Source: Ideonella oryzae
GTDB lineage: Bacteria > Pseudomonadota > Gammaproteobacteria > Burkholderiales > Burkholderiaceae_C
Assembly (NCBI RefSeq): GCF_024055665.1
Contig: NZ_JAMXMC010000009.1
Location: 124,001 to 188,000, forward strand
DNA length: 64,000 nucleotides
Reading direction: 5' to 3'
In this document: piece by piece, positions 46,911 to 57,387 of the stretch
Position numbering within the stretch: position 1 is the first letter of the stretch
Layout: each line of letters begins with the position of its first letter
Translations under genes and position numbers: made by a program
The notes under the pieces: generated by a model
Databases searched by the model: none
Told to the model about the DNA's origin: nothing
Seen by the model: the letters and a program-made list of their open reading frames with translations, nothing else

Positions 46911-47618
46911 TCAGTGCGGCAAAGCGTCCAGCGCGTCGGCCAGCGCCGCAAGGTCGGCCACCACCCGCCAGGGTCGGGCTTGCGCGCCCGCGGGTGGCTG
47001 CGCCGCCTGGCGACAGACCCAGGCGCTGTGCAGGCCGGCCGCGTGGGCGCCCTCGATGTCCAGCGCCCAGTCGTCGCCGATGTGCAGCACCTCGTGCGGG
47101 GCGCAGCCCAGTTGCGCACAGGCCGCGTGGAAGAAGGCGGCGTGGGGCTTGCCCAGGCCGAAGCTGCGTGCGCCCAGCGTGCCCACGAAATGCTCGCCCA
47201 GGCCGATGCGGGCCAGATCGGCGTTGCCATTGGTCAGCGCCAGCACCGGATAGGCCGCCGACAGCCGCGCCAGGGCCTCGGCCACCTCGGGGAACAGGTC
47301 CACCTGCTGGCGCTGGTCCATGAACAGCGCAAAGGCCGGTTCGGCCAGCGCCGGATCTTCCCCACTGTGGGCCAACGCGCGGGCGATGCTGGTCTGGCGC
47401 AGCCAGCTGAGGTCATGCGCCTGCTCGGGGTGCTCGCGCCCCACCGTCTCGCGCACGGCCCGCAGGGCCGCGGTGTCGAAGGCCGCCGCCGTGGCTGGCG
47501 CATGGGCCTTCAGCCAGTCGTGCAGCACGGCCTCGGCCCGCTCGATGGCCGGCCAGACCGGCCAGAGCGTGTCGTCCAGGTCCAGCGTGAGGGCGCGGGG
47601 GCGGCGGGCCAGGCTCAC
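46911..47618 (-). CDS. HAD-superfamily hydrolase
   Basis: A 235-residue phosphatase-like enzyme. HAD motifs: LTLDLDDTLW near residue 10 (nucleophile Asp), LALTNGN near 125, Lys in FGLGKPHAAFF near 155, and HIGDDWALDIEGAHAAGL near 180. It may hydrolyse a sugar or nucleotide phosphate. GTG at 47618 overlaps the corA stop codon (GTGA), so the two genes are translationally coupled. A longer open frame upstream is inside corA and rejected. Confidence 0.88.
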   Translation of the reverse strand: MSLARRPRALTLDLDDTLWPVWPAIERAEAVLHDWLKAHAPATAAAFDTAALRAVRETVGREHPEQAHDLSWLRQTSIARALAHSGEDPALAEPAFALFMDQRQQVDLFPEVAEALARLSAAYPVLALTNGNADLARIGLGEHFVGTLGARSFGLGKPHAAFFHAACAQLGCAPHEVLHIGDDWALDIEGAHAAGLHSAWVCRQAAQPPAGAQARPWRVVADLAALADALDALPH

Positions 47619-48589
47619 CGCATCCAGCCCTTGCGCCGGAAGTACAGCAGCGGCGCCGCCACCGAGGCCACCATCAGCCCCAGCGCAAAGGGGTAGCCCC
47701 AAGGGTGCTGCAGCTCGGGCATGTGCTGGAAGTTCATGCCGTAGATGCTGGCGATCAGCGTGGGTGGCAGCAGGGCTACCGAGGCCACCGAGAAGATCTT
47801 GATGATCTTGTTCTGGTTGATGTTGATGAAGCCGACGGTGGCATCCATCAGGAAGTTGATCTTGTCGAACAGGAAGGCGGTGTGGCTGTCCAGCGAGTCG
47901 ATGTCGCGCATGATCTGGCGCGCCTCCTCGAACTGCTCGGCGCTGAGCATGCGGCTGCGCATCATGAAGCTCACGGCCCGGCGGGTGTCCATCACGTTGC
48001 GACGGATGCGCCCGTTCAGGTCCTCCTCCTTGGCAATGGCGGTCAGGGCCTCGCCCGCGGCGGCATCGTCCACGTCCTGCTTGAGCACCCGGGCGGAGAC
48101 CTGCTCCAGCGCGTCGTAAATGCCCTCCAACGCATCGGCGGAGTACTCCGCGTCGGCGTCGTACAGCTTGAGCAGCACATCCTTGGCGTCCTCGATCAGG
48201 GCCGGGATGCGGCGCGCGCGCAAACGCAGCAGGCGGAACACCGGCAGGTCCTCGGCATGGACCGAAAACAGCACGTTGTTGTGCAGGATGAAGGCCACCC
48301 GCACGTTGCGCGGCGTGACGTCGTCGTCGATCAGGAAGTCGGAGCGGATGTGCAGCTCGCCGTTGTCTTCCTCGTAGAAGCGGGCCGATTCCTCCAGGTC
48401 ATCGTCGACGATGTTGCCCGGGATGTGCAGGCCGAAACGACCGGCGATCCAGCCGATCTCCTCGGCCGTGGGGTCTTCCAGATCGACCCAGATGGGCTGG
48501 ACATCGGCCAGATCGGCCGCGGAATCGATTTCCTCTTGCAGCAGGCGGCCGCTCAGGCGGCCCTTGTCCAGCGTGAAGACATTGAGCAT
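47615..48589 (-). CDS. corA: CorA-type magnesium/cobalt channel
   Basis: A 324-residue inner-membrane ion channel. It has a large N-terminal cytoplasmic alpha/beta domain, a long stalk helix, and two C-terminal membrane helices. The signature YGMNF near residue 285 marks the pore entrance. The last residues are basic, as in the family. The ATG at 48589 is preceded by GGAAGT; two in-frame starts further upstream are less likely. The HAD gene follows with overlap. Confidence 0.93.
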   Translation of the reverse strand: MLNVFTLDKGRLSGRLLQEEIDSAADLADVQPIWVDLEDPTAEEIGWIAGRFGLHIPGNIVDDDLEESARFYEEDNGELHIRSDFLIDDDVTPRNVRVAFILHNNVLFSVHAEDLPVFRLLRLRARRIPALIEDAKDVLLKLYDADAEYSADALEGIYDALEQVSARVLKQDVDDAAAGEALTAIAKEEDLNGRIRRNVMDTRRAVSFMMRSRMLSAEQFEEARQIMRDIDSLDSHTAFLFDKINFLMDATVGFININQNKIIKIFSVASVALLPPTLIASIYGMNFQHMPELQHPWGYPFALGLMVASVAAPLLYFRRKGWMR

Positions 48590-48966
48590 GGGTACTTCCA
48601 GCATCGGCCAACCCCGGTCGACACAGGAGGCTGGCGATTGAAACAGCAGGCGGGGGCGGGGTTCAGACCGTCTCGCCCCGACCGTCACACGGGGTGCGGC
48701 ATGCGCCTATCGGCTGCTGGAGCGGACGGTCACCGAGGGTGAGGTGTGTCCAAAGGGTGCTCTTCTTTCAAGAAACGCAAGAAGTGGTCCGTGCAGTCAT
48801 GCACGCAATCGAGAAGTCTAACCGGGGTTTCCCATGCTGACCATGCTTGTCAAAGCATGGGCCGATGGGCACACTGGATTGAACCGAGGGCGTCATCCAG
48901 ACGTCATCGGCCCGGCAGAGCCCGTCTCTGCATCTCTGAGCAATCCTGTCCCGAAAGGAGCCCTCG
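48590..48966. other. 377-bp non-coding region between corA and hpf
   Basis: Divergent promoter region without a credible gene. It has a Shine-Dalgarno (AAAGGAG) before hpf and two small perfect inverted repeats with the same GTCA loop: GTGCA-GTCA-TGCAC (48791-48804) and CCATGCTT-GTCA-AAGCATGG (48841-48860). CCATGCT is also repeated just before the second hairpin (from 48832). rpoN, which often precedes hpf in this order, is absent here. Confidence 0.55.
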
Positions 48967-49308
48967 ATGAACCTGACGATCAGCGGACATCATCTGGAGG
49001 TCACCCCCGCCCTGCGCGAGTATGTGCGGACCAAGCTGGACCGTATCACGCGCCACTTCGACCAAGTCGTTGACGTCAACGTGCTGCTGCTGGTGGAGAA
49101 CCTGAAGGAGAAATCCCGCCGCCAGAAGGCGGAAATCACTCTCCATGTGAAGGGCAGGGATATTTTCGTGGAACAGTCCCATGAGGATCTGTACGCCGCG
49201 ATCGACCAACTGGTCGACAAGCTGGACCGGCAGGTGTGCCGCCACAAGGACCGCATCCGTGACTATCAGCACGAACCGGTTCGCCGCCAGGCCGCCGACC
49301 TGATGTGA
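48967..49308 (+). CDS. hpf: Ribosome hibernation promoting factor, short form
   Basis: A 113-residue HPF/YfiA family protein that binds the decoding centre of the 30S subunit in stationary phase. [20 protein letters not shown] begins the conserved beta-alpha fold. It lacks the long C-terminal dimerisation domain. AAAGGAG precedes the start. A terminator-like hairpin follows, so ptsN has its own promoter. Confidence 0.95.
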   Translation: MNLTISGHHLEVTPALREYVRTKLDRITRHFDQVVDVNVLLLVENLKEKSRRQKAEITLHVKGRDIFVEQSHEDLYAAIDQLVDKLDRQVCRHKDRIRDYQHEPVRRQAADLM

Positions 49309-49333
49309 GCCAGCCTCCACATCCCTGAACCAG

Positions 49334-49358
49334 CGGCCCTGCGGGGCCGTTTTGCTTT
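49334..49358 (+). terminator. Intrinsic terminator after hpf
   Basis: CGGCCC, loop TGCG, GGGCCG, then TTTTGCTTT, 25 bases past the hpf stop codon. Confidence 0.8.
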
Positions 49359-49446
49359 CTGGCCGGCTGTTGCTGCGACGCAGCACCTGTGCGACAACCG
49401 CGGGCCGCTGCTGTACGTTCAAGTATCTGCAGGAGCGGCCGATTTC

Positions 49447-49452
49447 TATAAT
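49447..49452 (+). promoter_or_regulatory. Consensus -10 element of ptsN
   Basis: TATAAT in an otherwise GC-rich gap, 104 bases before the ptsN ATG and behind the hpf terminator. The -35 is weak. This would give ptsN-hprK a transcript separate from hpf. Confidence 0.6.
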
Positions 49453-49555
49453 CCGCTCCCTTGTGCGTGCAGATGACGGATGTCAGGCACGCGTCGACTG
49501 GCCTGTTGCGTGCGCTTGTGGCGCCCGAATCTCACTCGTTGTCGGAGATCTTTCC

Positions 49556-50026
49556 ATGAACCGCCTTGCCGCCATCCTGCCCGCCGCCAATGTGCTGGTG
49601 GGCGTGGAAGCCACCAGCAAAAAGCGCGCGTTCGAGCACGCCGGCCTGCTGTTCGAGAACCAGCACGCGATCGCCCGCGCGACCGTGACCGACAACCTGT
49701 TCGCCCGCGAACGCCTGGGCTCGACCGGCCTGGGTCACGGCGTGGCCGTGCCGCATGGTCGCGTCAAGGGCCTGAAGAACCCGCTGGCCGCGGTGATCCG
49801 CGTGCAGCAACCCATCCCCTTCGATGCCCCCGACGAGGAACCGGTCAGTCTGCTGATCTTCCTGCTGGTGCCCGAGGCGGCCACGCAGCGGCACCTGGAG
49901 ATCCTCTCGGAAATCGCCGAGTTGCTGTCGGACCGGGAGATGCGCGAGAAGCTCCGCACGGCCGAGAGCGCGGCCGACGTGCACGAGCTGATCCAGCGCT
50001 GGGAACCGCTGAAGTCGGTCGCCTGA
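49556..50026 (+). CDS. ptsN: Nitrogen-PTS enzyme IIA
   Basis: A 156-residue EIIA-Ntr protein, the final phosphate acceptor of the regulatory nitrogen phosphotransferase chain; it does not transport sugar. The phosphorylated His is His67 in [11 protein letters not shown]. The ATG at 49556 is used because homology begins there. It is followed after 13 bases by hprK. Together they fit a regulatory PTS controlling potassium, nitrogen or carbon responses. Confidence 0.94.
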   Translation: MNRLAAILPAANVLVGVEATSKKRAFEHAGLLFENQHAIARATVTDNLFARERLGSTGLGHGVAVPHGRVKGLKNPLAAVIRVQQPIPFDAPDEEPVSLLIFLLVPEAATQRHLEILSEIAELLSDREMREKLRTAESAADVHELIQRWEPLKSVA

Positions 50027-50039
50027 GCGCGCGGCCCCC

Positions 50040-51002
50040 ATGAAGGCCGTCTCCATCAGCGCCGAAGCGCTGTTCGAGGAACACCAGCCCACCCTGCGCT
50101 GGGAGTGGATTGCGGGCCACGCCCATCCGGAGCGCCGCTTCGACGAAGCGGCCATGCGGGAGGCCCATTCCGCCGCCGATCTGGTGGGCTACCTGAATTA
50201 CATCCACCCCTACCGGGTGCAGCTGGTGGGCGCGCGAGAGGTGGCCTACCTCACCGCCAACGTCTCGCCGGACGTGGTGGAGCGCCGCATCCAGCGCATC
50301 GTCACGCTGGAGCCACCGGTCATCATCGTGGCCGATGGGCAGCACCCGCCGGACCGCCTGGTGGCGCTGTGCGACCGCGCCGAAATCCCGCTGTTCGTGA
50401 CCGAGCAACCGGCCGGCTACGTGATCGACGTGGTGCGGGCCTCGCTGGGTCAGCGCCTGGCCGAGCGCACCACCCGCCATGGCGTCTTCATGGACATCCT
50501 GGGCCTGGGCGTGCTGCTGACCGGCGAATCCGGCCTGGGCAAGAGCGAACTGGGGCTGGAGCTGATCTCACGCGGCCACGGCCTGGTGGCCGATGATGCG
50601 GTGGATCTTTACCGCATCTCGCAGAACACACTGGAGGGGCGCTGCCCCGAACTGCTGATGAACCTGCTGGAGGTGCGCGGCATCGGCCTGCTGGACATCA
50701 AGGCCATCTTTGGCGAGACCGCCGTGCGCCGCAAGATGCGGCTCAAGCTGATCGTGCACCTGGTGCGCAAGGAGACGCTGGAGCGGGAGTTCGAGCGGCT
50801 ACCCTACGAGCCCCTGCACGAAACCATCCTGGGTGTGCCGGTGCTCAAGGCGGTCATTGCGGTGGACGCCGGCCGCAACCTGGCGGTGCTGGTGGAGGCG
50901 GCGGTGCGCAACACCATCCTCCAGCTGCGCGGCATCGACACCTACAAGGAATTCATTGCCCGTCATCAGGCGGCGATGGGTGCCCAGCCGCCGGATGCTT
51001 GA
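50040..51002 (+). CDS. hprK: HPr kinase/phosphorylase
   Basis: A 320-residue enzyme that phosphorylates HPr on serine and can reverse the reaction. The N-terminal domain is followed by a Walker A motif, [14 protein letters not shown] near residue 161, and the HprK signature [16 protein letters not shown] near 210. It is coupled with ptsN. The last 50 bases overlap the 3' end of fur on the opposite strand. Confidence 0.95.
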   Translation: MKAVSISAEALFEEHQPTLRWEWIAGHAHPERRFDEAAMREAHSAADLVGYLNYIHPYRVQLVGAREVAYLTANVSPDVVERRIQRIVTLEPPVIIVADGQHPPDRLVALCDRAEIPLFVTEQPAGYVIDVVRASLGQRLAERTTRHGVFMDILGLGVLLTGESGLGKSELGLELISRGHGLVADDAVDLYRISQNTLEGRCPELLMNLLEVRGIGLLDIKAIFGETAVRRKMRLKLIVHLVRKETLEREFERLPYEPLHETILGVPVLKAVIAVDAGRNLAVLVEAAVRNTILQLRGIDTYKEFIARHQAAMGAQPPDA

Positions 51003-51435
51003 CGACCGCGACGCGGTGCTCACACTGCGGTTTCACGCAGTTCGCATACAGCGCCAGCGCATGGTCCTGCAGCTGGAATCCATGCTGCTGGGCGATGGCC
51101 CGCTGGCGTGATTCGATCTCGGGGTCGAAGAATTCCTCCACCCGGCCACAGGTCAGGCAGACCAGGTGGTCGTGGTGACGCCCCTCGTTGAGCTCGAAGA
51201 CGGACTTGCCGGATTCAAAGTGGCTGCGCTCCAGGATACCGGCCTGCTCAAACTGCATCAGCACGCGGTAGACGGTGGCCAGGCCAATGTCCGAGCCCTC
51301 GGCCATCAAGGCCTTGAACACATCTTCGGCCGTCATGTGGCGCTGCTGCGCCTTCTGAAAGATCTCGAGGATGCGGATGCGCGGCAGCGTGGCCTTCAGG
51401 CCGCTGCTCTTGAGTTCGTCTACGTGGCTGGTCAT
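50953..51435 (-). CDS. fur: Ferric uptake regulator
   Basis: A 160-residue Fur repressor. It has the winged helix ([18 protein letters not shown]), the metal-binding [18 protein letters not shown] and the second cysteine pair [10 protein letters not shown]. The C-terminus is slightly longer than in E. coli Fur because it runs into hprK. GGAGA precedes the ATG. It is divergent from bamE, as in many betaproteobacteria. Confidence 0.96.
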   Translation of the reverse strand: MTSHVDELKSSGLKATLPRIRILEIFQKAQQRHMTAEDVFKALMAEGSDIGLATVYRVLMQFEQAGILERSHFESGKSVFELNEGRHHDHLVCLTCGRVEEFFDPEIESRQRAIAQQHGFQLQDHALALYANCVKPQCEHRVAVVKHPAAGHPSPPDDGQ

Positions 51436-51473
51436 GGTGTCTCCTGGCCCCAGGACTGGGCCGGCGGGACCGC

Positions 51474-51479
51474 TAGAAT
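51474..51479 (+). promoter_or_regulatory. Possible -10 element of bamE
   Basis: TAGAAT lies 91 bases before the bamE ATG in the fur-bamE divergent gap. No good -35 is visible, and I could not recognise a Fur box. Confidence 0.35.
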
Positions 51480-51570
51480 CGGCGCATCATAGCCAGCCCC
51501 GGCGCTCCCGCGAACGCCTGGGGTTGTTCCGGCCCCGCGCCCCTGCCCAGCCGCCACGCGGCCCGCTGTA

Positions 51571-52110
51571 ATGCCCTTGTCTTTCCGGATTGTCGCACTC
51601 GCCCTGCCGCTGGCCGCCGGCCCGCTGAGCGGCTGCTCCCTGATTTCCCGCACCATGAGCGAGGGCATCACCAGCGTCATCACGCCCTACAAGGTCGAGG
51701 TGGTGCAAGGCAACGTGGTGACCAAGGAGATGCTGGCCCAGGTCCATGCCGGCAGCTCGCGCAACGATGTGCGTGACGCCCTGGGCTCGCCCCTGTTGGC
51801 CGACCCCTTCCATGCCGAGCGCTGGGACTACGTCTTCACCATCAAGCGCCAGGGCACGGACCCGCAAAAGCGCTCGGTCGTGATCTGGTTCGACGGCGAC
51901 ACGGTGAAATCCATCGACGCCCCTGAACTGCCGACCGAGGACGAGTTCGTCGCGTCCATCACCCGCCTGCGCAGCCAGCCGCTGCCCGAGCGCAAGCTGA
52001 CGCTCACCGACGAGGAGCGTGCCGCGCTGCCGGTGCCCAAGGCGCCGACGCCGACCGACACCGCGCCTCAAGGGGTCAACCGCAGCTATCCCCCGCTGGA
52101 GAACCCGTGA
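51571..52110 (+). CDS. bamE: Outer-membrane assembly lipoprotein BamE
   Basis: A 179-residue SmpA/OmlA-family lipoprotein of the BAM complex, which inserts outer-membrane proteins. The signal peptide ends in the lipobox LSGC near residue 22; the BamE fold contains [20 protein letters not shown] and WDYVFTI. A Pro/Thr-rich C-terminal extension follows. The stop codon overlaps the GTG of dapB. Confidence 0.93.
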   Translation: MPLSFRIVALALPLAAGPLSGCSLISRTMSEGITSVITPYKVEVVQGNVVTKEMLAQVHAGSSRNDVRDALGSPLLADPFHAERWDYVFTIKRQGTDPQKRSVVIWFDGDTVKSIDAPELPTEDEFVASITRLRSQPLPERKLTLTDEERAALPVPKAPTPTDTAPQGVNRSYPPLENP

Positions 52111-52922
52111 ACCCTGTCGCCTCCCCCCTGCGCATCGCGATTGCCGGTGCGAGCGGCCGCATGGGCCGCATGCTGATCGAGGCCGTGCAGGCCGCCCCGG
52201 ACTGCGTTCTGGCCGGCGCCCTGGACCGGGCCGAAAATCCCTCCATCGGCCTGGACGCCACCGGCTGGCTGGGCGTGGCCAGCGGCGTGGCCATCACCGA
52301 CGATCTGGACCAGGGCCTGGCCCAGGCCGATGTGCTGATCGACTTCACCCGCCCGGAGGGCACGCTGGCCCACCTGGCCCGCTGCCGTGCCAAGGGCGTG
52401 CGCATGGTCATCGGCACCACCGGCTTCACCGAGCTGCAGAAGGCCGAGATCGCCGCCGCCGCGCGCGACATCGGCATCGTGATGTCGCCCAACATGAGCG
52501 TGGGCGTGAACGTGGTGATGCGCCTGCTGGACATGGCCAGCCGCGCGCTCAACCAGGGCTATGACATCGAGATCATCGAAGCCCACCACCGCCACAAGGT
52601 GGATGCCCCCAGCGGCACCGCGCTGGCCATGGGCGAGGTGGTGGCTCAGGCCCTGGGCCGCGACCTCAAGGCCTGCGCCGTGTACGGCCGTGAAGGCGTG
52701 ACCGGCGAACGCGACCCCTCCACCATCGGTTTTGCCACCGTGCGCGGCGGCGACATCGTGGGCGACCACACCGTGCTGTATGCCGGCATCGGCGAGCGCA
52801 TCGAAATCACCCACAAGAGCAGCAGCCGCGTCACCTACGCGCAGGGCAGCCTGCGCGCCGCGCGCTTCCTGGCCGGACAGGGTGCCGGCCTGTTCACGAT
52901 GAACGACGTGCTGGGCCTCTGA
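52107..52922 (+). CDS. dapB: 4-hydroxy-tetrahydrodipicolinate reductase
   Basis: A 271-residue NAD(P)H enzyme of lysine and diaminopimelate synthesis. Coenzyme motif: [18 protein letters not shown] near residue 8. Catalytic motif: [16 protein letters not shown] near residue 155. GTG overlaps the bamE stop (GTGA). The ExbB-like gene starts five bases after the stop codon. Confidence 0.96.
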   Translation: MNPVASPLRIAIAGASGRMGRMLIEAVQAAPDCVLAGALDRAENPSIGLDATGWLGVASGVAITDDLDQGLAQADVLIDFTRPEGTLAHLARCRAKGVRMVIGTTGFTELQKAEIAAAARDIGIVMSPNMSVGVNVVMRLLDMASRALNQGYDIEIIEAHHRHKVDAPSGTALAMGEVVAQALGRDLKACAVYGREGVTGERDPSTIGFATVRGGDIVGDHTVLYAGIGERIEITHKSSSRVTYAQGSLRAARFLAGQGAGLFTMNDVLGL

Positions 52923-52927
52923 GCGCC

Positions 52928-53578
<651 letters not shown>

Positions 53579-53591
53579 ACGGAGCCCGCCC

Positions 53592-54029
53592 ATGGCCTTC
53601 GGACGGCTGGAGCGCATCACCCCCCCCAAGCCGATGAGCGACATCAACATGACGCCGCTGATCGACGTGATGCTGGTGCTGCTGGTGATCTTCATCATCA
53701 CCGCCCCGCTGATGGCCAGCAGCCTGCGCCTGAACCTGCCCAAGGCCGAGGGCGGCGCACCCAACGACAGCCCGGCCGTGCTGTCGGTGGCCATCGACCC
53801 CAGCGGCCAGCTCTACCTGCAGGACCAGAAGATCGCCGCCGCCGAGCTGGGCACCCAGGCCAAGACCGCGGCCCAGCGCAACCCGCAGACCGAGGTGCAG
53901 CTGCGGGCCGACCAGACGGTGCCCTACGGCCGGGTGGCCGAGCTGATCGGCCTGCTGCAGACGGCCGGCCTCTCGCGCATCGGCTTCGTGACCAGCGGCA
54001 GCCCGCCGCCCGCCCCGGCCGGCCCCTGA
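53592..54029 (+). CDS. ExbD/TolR family protein
   Basis: A 145-residue protein with one N-terminal membrane helix carrying the conserved Asp (MTPLIDVMLVLLVIFIITAP) and a periplasmic domain. It follows the ExbB-like gene after 13 bases, with GGAG before the ATG. The Pro/Ala-rich C-terminus is short. Confidence 0.9.
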   Translation: MAFGRLERITPPKPMSDINMTPLIDVMLVLLVIFIITAPLMASSLRLNLPKAEGGAPNDSPAVLSVAIDPSGQLYLQDQKIAAAELGTQAKTAAQRNPQTEVQLRADQTVPYGRVAELIGLLQTAGLSRIGFVTSGSPPPAPAGP

Positions 54030-54050
54030 CGCCGGAGCCTGCGCGGCTCC

Positions 54051-54056
54051 TACAAT
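54051..54056 (+). promoter_or_regulatory. Possible -10 element of leuS
   Basis: TACAAT ends seven bases before the ATG at 54063, so transcription could begin at the start codon itself. CTGACG at 54026-54031 could be a -35, with a long 19-base spacer. Confidence 0.4.
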
Positions 54057-54062
54057 CCGGGG

Positions 54063-56792
54063 ATGAACGAGAAATACGTCCCCGCCGAGGTCGAAACCGC
54101 CGCCCAAGCGCACTGGAACGCGCTGGATGCCTACCGCGTCACCGAGGACGCGCGCGACAGCCAGGGCCAGCTCAAGCCCAAGTTCTACGCCTGCTCCATG
54201 CTGCCCTACCCCTCGGGCAAGCTGCACATGGGCCACGTGCGCAACTACACCATCAACGACATGCTGACCCGTCAGCTGCGGATGAAGGGCTTCAACGTGC
54301 TGATGCCCATGGGCTGGGACGCCTTCGGCCTGCCGGCCGAGAACGCCGCCATGAAGGGCAAGACGCCGCCGGCGCAGTGGACCTACTCGAACATCGCCTA
54401 CATGAAGGGCCAGATGCAGGCCATGGGCCTGGCCATCGACTGGTCGCGCGAGATCGCCACCTGCCAGCCCAGCTACTACAAGTGGAACCAGTGGCTGTTC
54501 CTGCAGATGCTCAAGGCCGGCATCGCCGAGCGCCGCACCCAGGTCGTCAACTGGGACCCGGTGGACCAGACCGTGCTGGCCAACGAGCAGGTGATCGACG
54601 GCAAGGGCTGGCGCTCGGGCGCGCCGGTCGAGAAGCGCGAGATCCCCGGCTACTACCTGAACATCGTCCAGTACGCCGACGAGCTGCTGAGCGCGGTGGC
54701 CAACCCCGAGGACCCGAACTACCTCAGCGGCTGGCCCGAGCGCGTGCGCCTGATGCAGGAGAACTGGATCGGCAAGAGCGAGGGCGTGCGCTTCGCCTTC
54801 CCGCATGAGATCCAGGGCGCCGACGGCGCGCTGATCCAGGACGGCAAGCTCTACGTCTTCACCACCCGCGCCGACACCATCATGGGCGTGACCTTCTGCG
54901 CCGTGGCGCCGGAGCACCCGCTGGCCACCCATGCCGCCGCCGGCAACGCCGAGCTGGCCGCCTTCATCGAGGAATGCAAGAAGGGCGGCACGACCGAGGC
55001 CGAGCTGGCCCTGAAGGAAAAGGAAGGCCGCCCGACCGGCCTGTTCGTCACCCACCCGCTGACCGGCGCCCAGGTCGAGGTCTGGGTCGGCAACTACGTG
55101 CTGATGAGCTACGGCGACGGCGCGGTGATGGGCGTGCCGGCACACGACGAACGCGACTTCGCCTTTGCGCAGAAGTACGGCATCGACATCAAGCAAGTTA
55201 TCCGGCGTGTCTTCCCAATTGAGCGGGCTGTTCGGCCGGATGAGGTCGAGCTGAACCCTCGAGGCGACTGGCAAGAGTGGTACGGCTGGAAGAGTGATGC
55301 CTTTATGCGCTGCATGAACTCGGGTGTTCTCGACGGGTTGAGTCCAAGCCAGGCCGTCACCAAGGTAGCCGAACTGCTCGGTGCCAAGGGCCTGGGCGAG
55401 AAGAAGACCACCTGGCGCCTGCGCGACTGGGGCATCAGCCGCCAGCGCTACTGGGGCACGCCCATCCCCATCATCCACTGCGACGATTGCGGCGCCGTGC
55501 CGGTGCCCGAGAAGGACCTGCCGGTGGTGCTGCCGGAGGACCTGATCCCCGACGGCAGCGGCAACCCGCTGAACAAGTGCGCGTCCTTCCTGAACGTGCC
55601 CTGCCCCTGCTGCGGCAAGCCGGCCCGGCGCGAGACGGACACGATGGACACCTTCATCGATTCGTCCTGGTACTTCATGCGCTATTGCGACCCGACCAAC
55701 CCGGACGCGATGGTGGCCGGCGGCGCCAAGTACTGGATGCCGATGGACCAGTACATCGGCGGCATCGAGCACGCAATCCTGCACCTGCTGTACGCGCGCT
55801 TCTGGACCAAGGTGATGCGCGACCTGAAGCTGGTGGAGGTCAGCGAGCCCTTCACCAAGCTGCTCACCCAGGGCATGGTGCTCAACCACATCTACTCGCG
55901 CCGCACCGACAAGGGTGGCATCGAGTACTTCTGGCCGCACGAGGTGGAGAACGTGCTGGACGCCGGCGGCAAGGTCATCGGCGCCCAGCTGAAGGACGCC
56001 AAGGGCGAGCTGCCGGCCGGCACGCCGATCGACTACCAGGGCATCGGCACGATGTCCAAGTCCAAGAACAACGGCGTGGACCCGCAGGACCTGATCAACA
56101 CCTATGGCGCCGACACCGCGCGCCTCTTCGTGATGTTCGCCAGCCCGCCCGAGCAGACGCTGGAGTGGAACGACGCCGCCGTGGAAGGCGCGCACCGCTT
56201 CCTCAAGCGGGTCTGGGGCTTCGCGGCCAAGCACACCGCGCTGCTGAAGGCCGGCGGCAGCGATTTCGCCACCCTGTCGGCCCCGGCCAAGGCCCTGCGC
56301 CGCGAGGTGCACCTGGTGCTCAAGCAGGTCTCGGCCGACTACGAGCGCATGCAGTACAACACCGTGGTGTCGGGCTGCATGAAGCTGCTCAACGCGCTCG
56401 AAGGCTTCAAGCCCGAAGGCTCGGCCGGTGACACCGCCGTGATGCGCGAAGGCTACTCGGTGCTGCTGCGCGCCCTCTACCCCGCCTGCCCGCACATCAC
56501 CCACGGCCTGTGGACCACCCTGGGCTACGCCGCCGTGCTGGGCGACCTGCTGGACGCGCCCTGGCCGCAGGTGGACGAGGCCGCGCTGGTGCAGGACGAG
56601 ATTGAGCTGGTGCTGCAGATCAACGGCAAGCTGCGCGGCGCGGTGAAGGTGCCGGCCTCGGCCGACAAGGCCGCCATCGAGGCCGCCGCCGTGGCCGCCC
56701 TGGCCGACCCGGAACTGCAGAAGTTCACCGAAGGCAAGCCGCCCAAGAAGGTGGTGGTGGTGCCGGGCCGCCTGGTCAATGTGGTGGTCTGA
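54063..56792 (+). CDS. leuS: Leucyl-tRNA synthetase
   Basis: A 909-residue class I synthetase that attaches leucine to tRNA-Leu. The HIGH-like motif is [15 protein letters not shown] near residue 46; the KMSKS motif is [10 protein letters not shown] near residue 665. The CP1 editing domain lies between, and the C-terminal zinc and anticodon regions are complete. The segment from about 55194 to 55385 (residues 378-441) uses many A/T-ending codons and is less similar to the family consensus than the flanking parts, although the frame is intact. leuS is followed by lptE and holA. Confidence 0.96.
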   Translation: MNEKYVPAEVETAAQAHWNALDAYRVTEDARDSQGQLKPKFYACSMLPYPSGKLHMGHVRNYTINDMLTRQLRMKGFNVLMPMGWDAFGLPAENAAMKGKTPPAQWTYSNIAYMKGQMQAMGLAIDWSREIATCQPSYYKWNQWLFLQMLKAGIAERRTQVVNWDPVDQTVLANEQVIDGKGWRSGAPVEKREIPGYYLNIVQYADELLSAVANPEDPNYLSGWPERVRLMQENWIGKSEGVRFAFPHEIQGADGALIQDGKLYVFTTRADTIMGVTFCAVAPEHPLATHAAAGNAELAAFIEECKKGGTTEAELALKEKEGRPTGLFVTHPLTGAQVEVWVGNYVLMSYGDGAVMGVPAHDERDFAFAQKYGIDIKQVIRRVFPIERAVRPDEVELNPRGDWQEWYGWKSDAFMRCMNSGVLDGLSPSQAVTKVAELLGAKGLGEKKTTWRLRDWGISRQRYWGTPIPIIHCDDCGAVPVPEKDLPVVLPEDLIPDGSGNPLNKCASFLNVPCPCCGKPARRETDTMDTFIDSSWYFMRYCDPTNPDAMVAGGAKYWMPMDQYIGGIEHAILHLLYARFWTKVMRDLKLVEVSEPFTKLLTQGMVLNHIYSRRTDKGGIEYFWPHEVENVLDAGGKVIGAQLKDAKGELPAGTPIDYQGIGTMSKSKNNGVDPQDLINTYGADTARLFVMFASPPEQTLEWNDAAVEGAHRFLKRVWGFAAKHTALLKAGGSDFATLSAPAKALRREVHLVLKQVSADYERMQYNTVVSGCMKLLNALEGFKPEGSAGDTAVMREGYSVLLRALYPACPHITHGLWTTLGYAAVLGDLLDAPWPQVDEAALVQDEIELVLQINGKLRGAVKVPASADKAAIEAAAVAALADPELQKFTEGKPPKKVVVVPGRLVNVVV

Positions 56793-56802
56793 GGCAGATC
56801 CT

Positions 56803-57375
56803 GTGACCTTGCCCCAATCCACCCGCCGCAGCTGGCTCCTGGGCCTGCTGGCTGCGCCGTTGGCCCTGCCCCTGGGTGGCTGCGGCTTCGAGCTGCGCCG
56901 CCCGCCCGAGCTGCCCTACACCCGCATCGCGCTGGTGGGCTTCGAGAACCGCTCGCCGATGGAGGCCGCGCTGCGTGCTGCGCTGCCCTCGTCGGCCGAG
57001 GTGGTGCAAAGCACGGCCCGGGCCGAGGTGGTGCTGACCGCCGTGGACGACCGCACCTACCGCATCGTCGCCGCCTCGACCACCGCCGGCCAGGTGCGTG
57101 AGTTCCGCCTGCGGGCGCAGCTGAAGTTCCGCCTGAGCCGGCCCGACGGCCGCATCCTGCTGAACGACACCGAGCTGCACCGCGAGCGCGATCTGAGTTA
57201 CACCGAGTCGGCCGCGCTGTCCAAGCAGGCCGAGGAAGAGGCCTTGCTGCAGGAGATGCGCGGCGACCTGGCCCAGCAGGTGCTGCGCATGCTGGTGGTG
57301 GCGGCGCACAAGCCGCTGCCGCCCCTGCCGGCGGCCGATGCCGCGTCCGCCGCTTCGGCGGCCTCTGCCCCCTGA
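56803..57375 (+). CDS. lptE: LPS-assembly lipoprotein LptE
   Basis: A 190-residue lipoprotein that plugs the LptD barrel for lipopolysaccharide export. The signal peptide begins after TRRSW and ends in the lipobox GGC near residue 27. The sequence RRPPELPYTRIALVGFENRS is typical. GTG at 56803 is preceded by GAGG; an upstream GTG in leuS would give a longer, less likely protein. An Ala-rich C-terminal tail follows. It is 10 bases behind leuS and 12 before holA. Confidence 0.88.
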   Translation: MTLPQSTRRSWLLGLLAAPLALPLGGCGFELRRPPELPYTRIALVGFENRSPMEAALRAALPSSAEVVQSTARAEVVLTAVDDRTYRIVAASTTAGQVREFRLRAQLKFRLSRPDGRILLNDTELHRERDLSYTESAALSKQAEEEALLQEMRGDLAQQVLRMLVVAAHKPLPPLPAADAASAASAASAP

Positions 57376-57387
57376 CGCCGCGCGCCG

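Noticed and set aside
55194-55385. Frameshift or sequencing error in leuS
   Set aside because: The frame stays open and family motifs NSG and [13 protein letters not shown] are in phase on both sides, so a divergent but functional segment is more likely.
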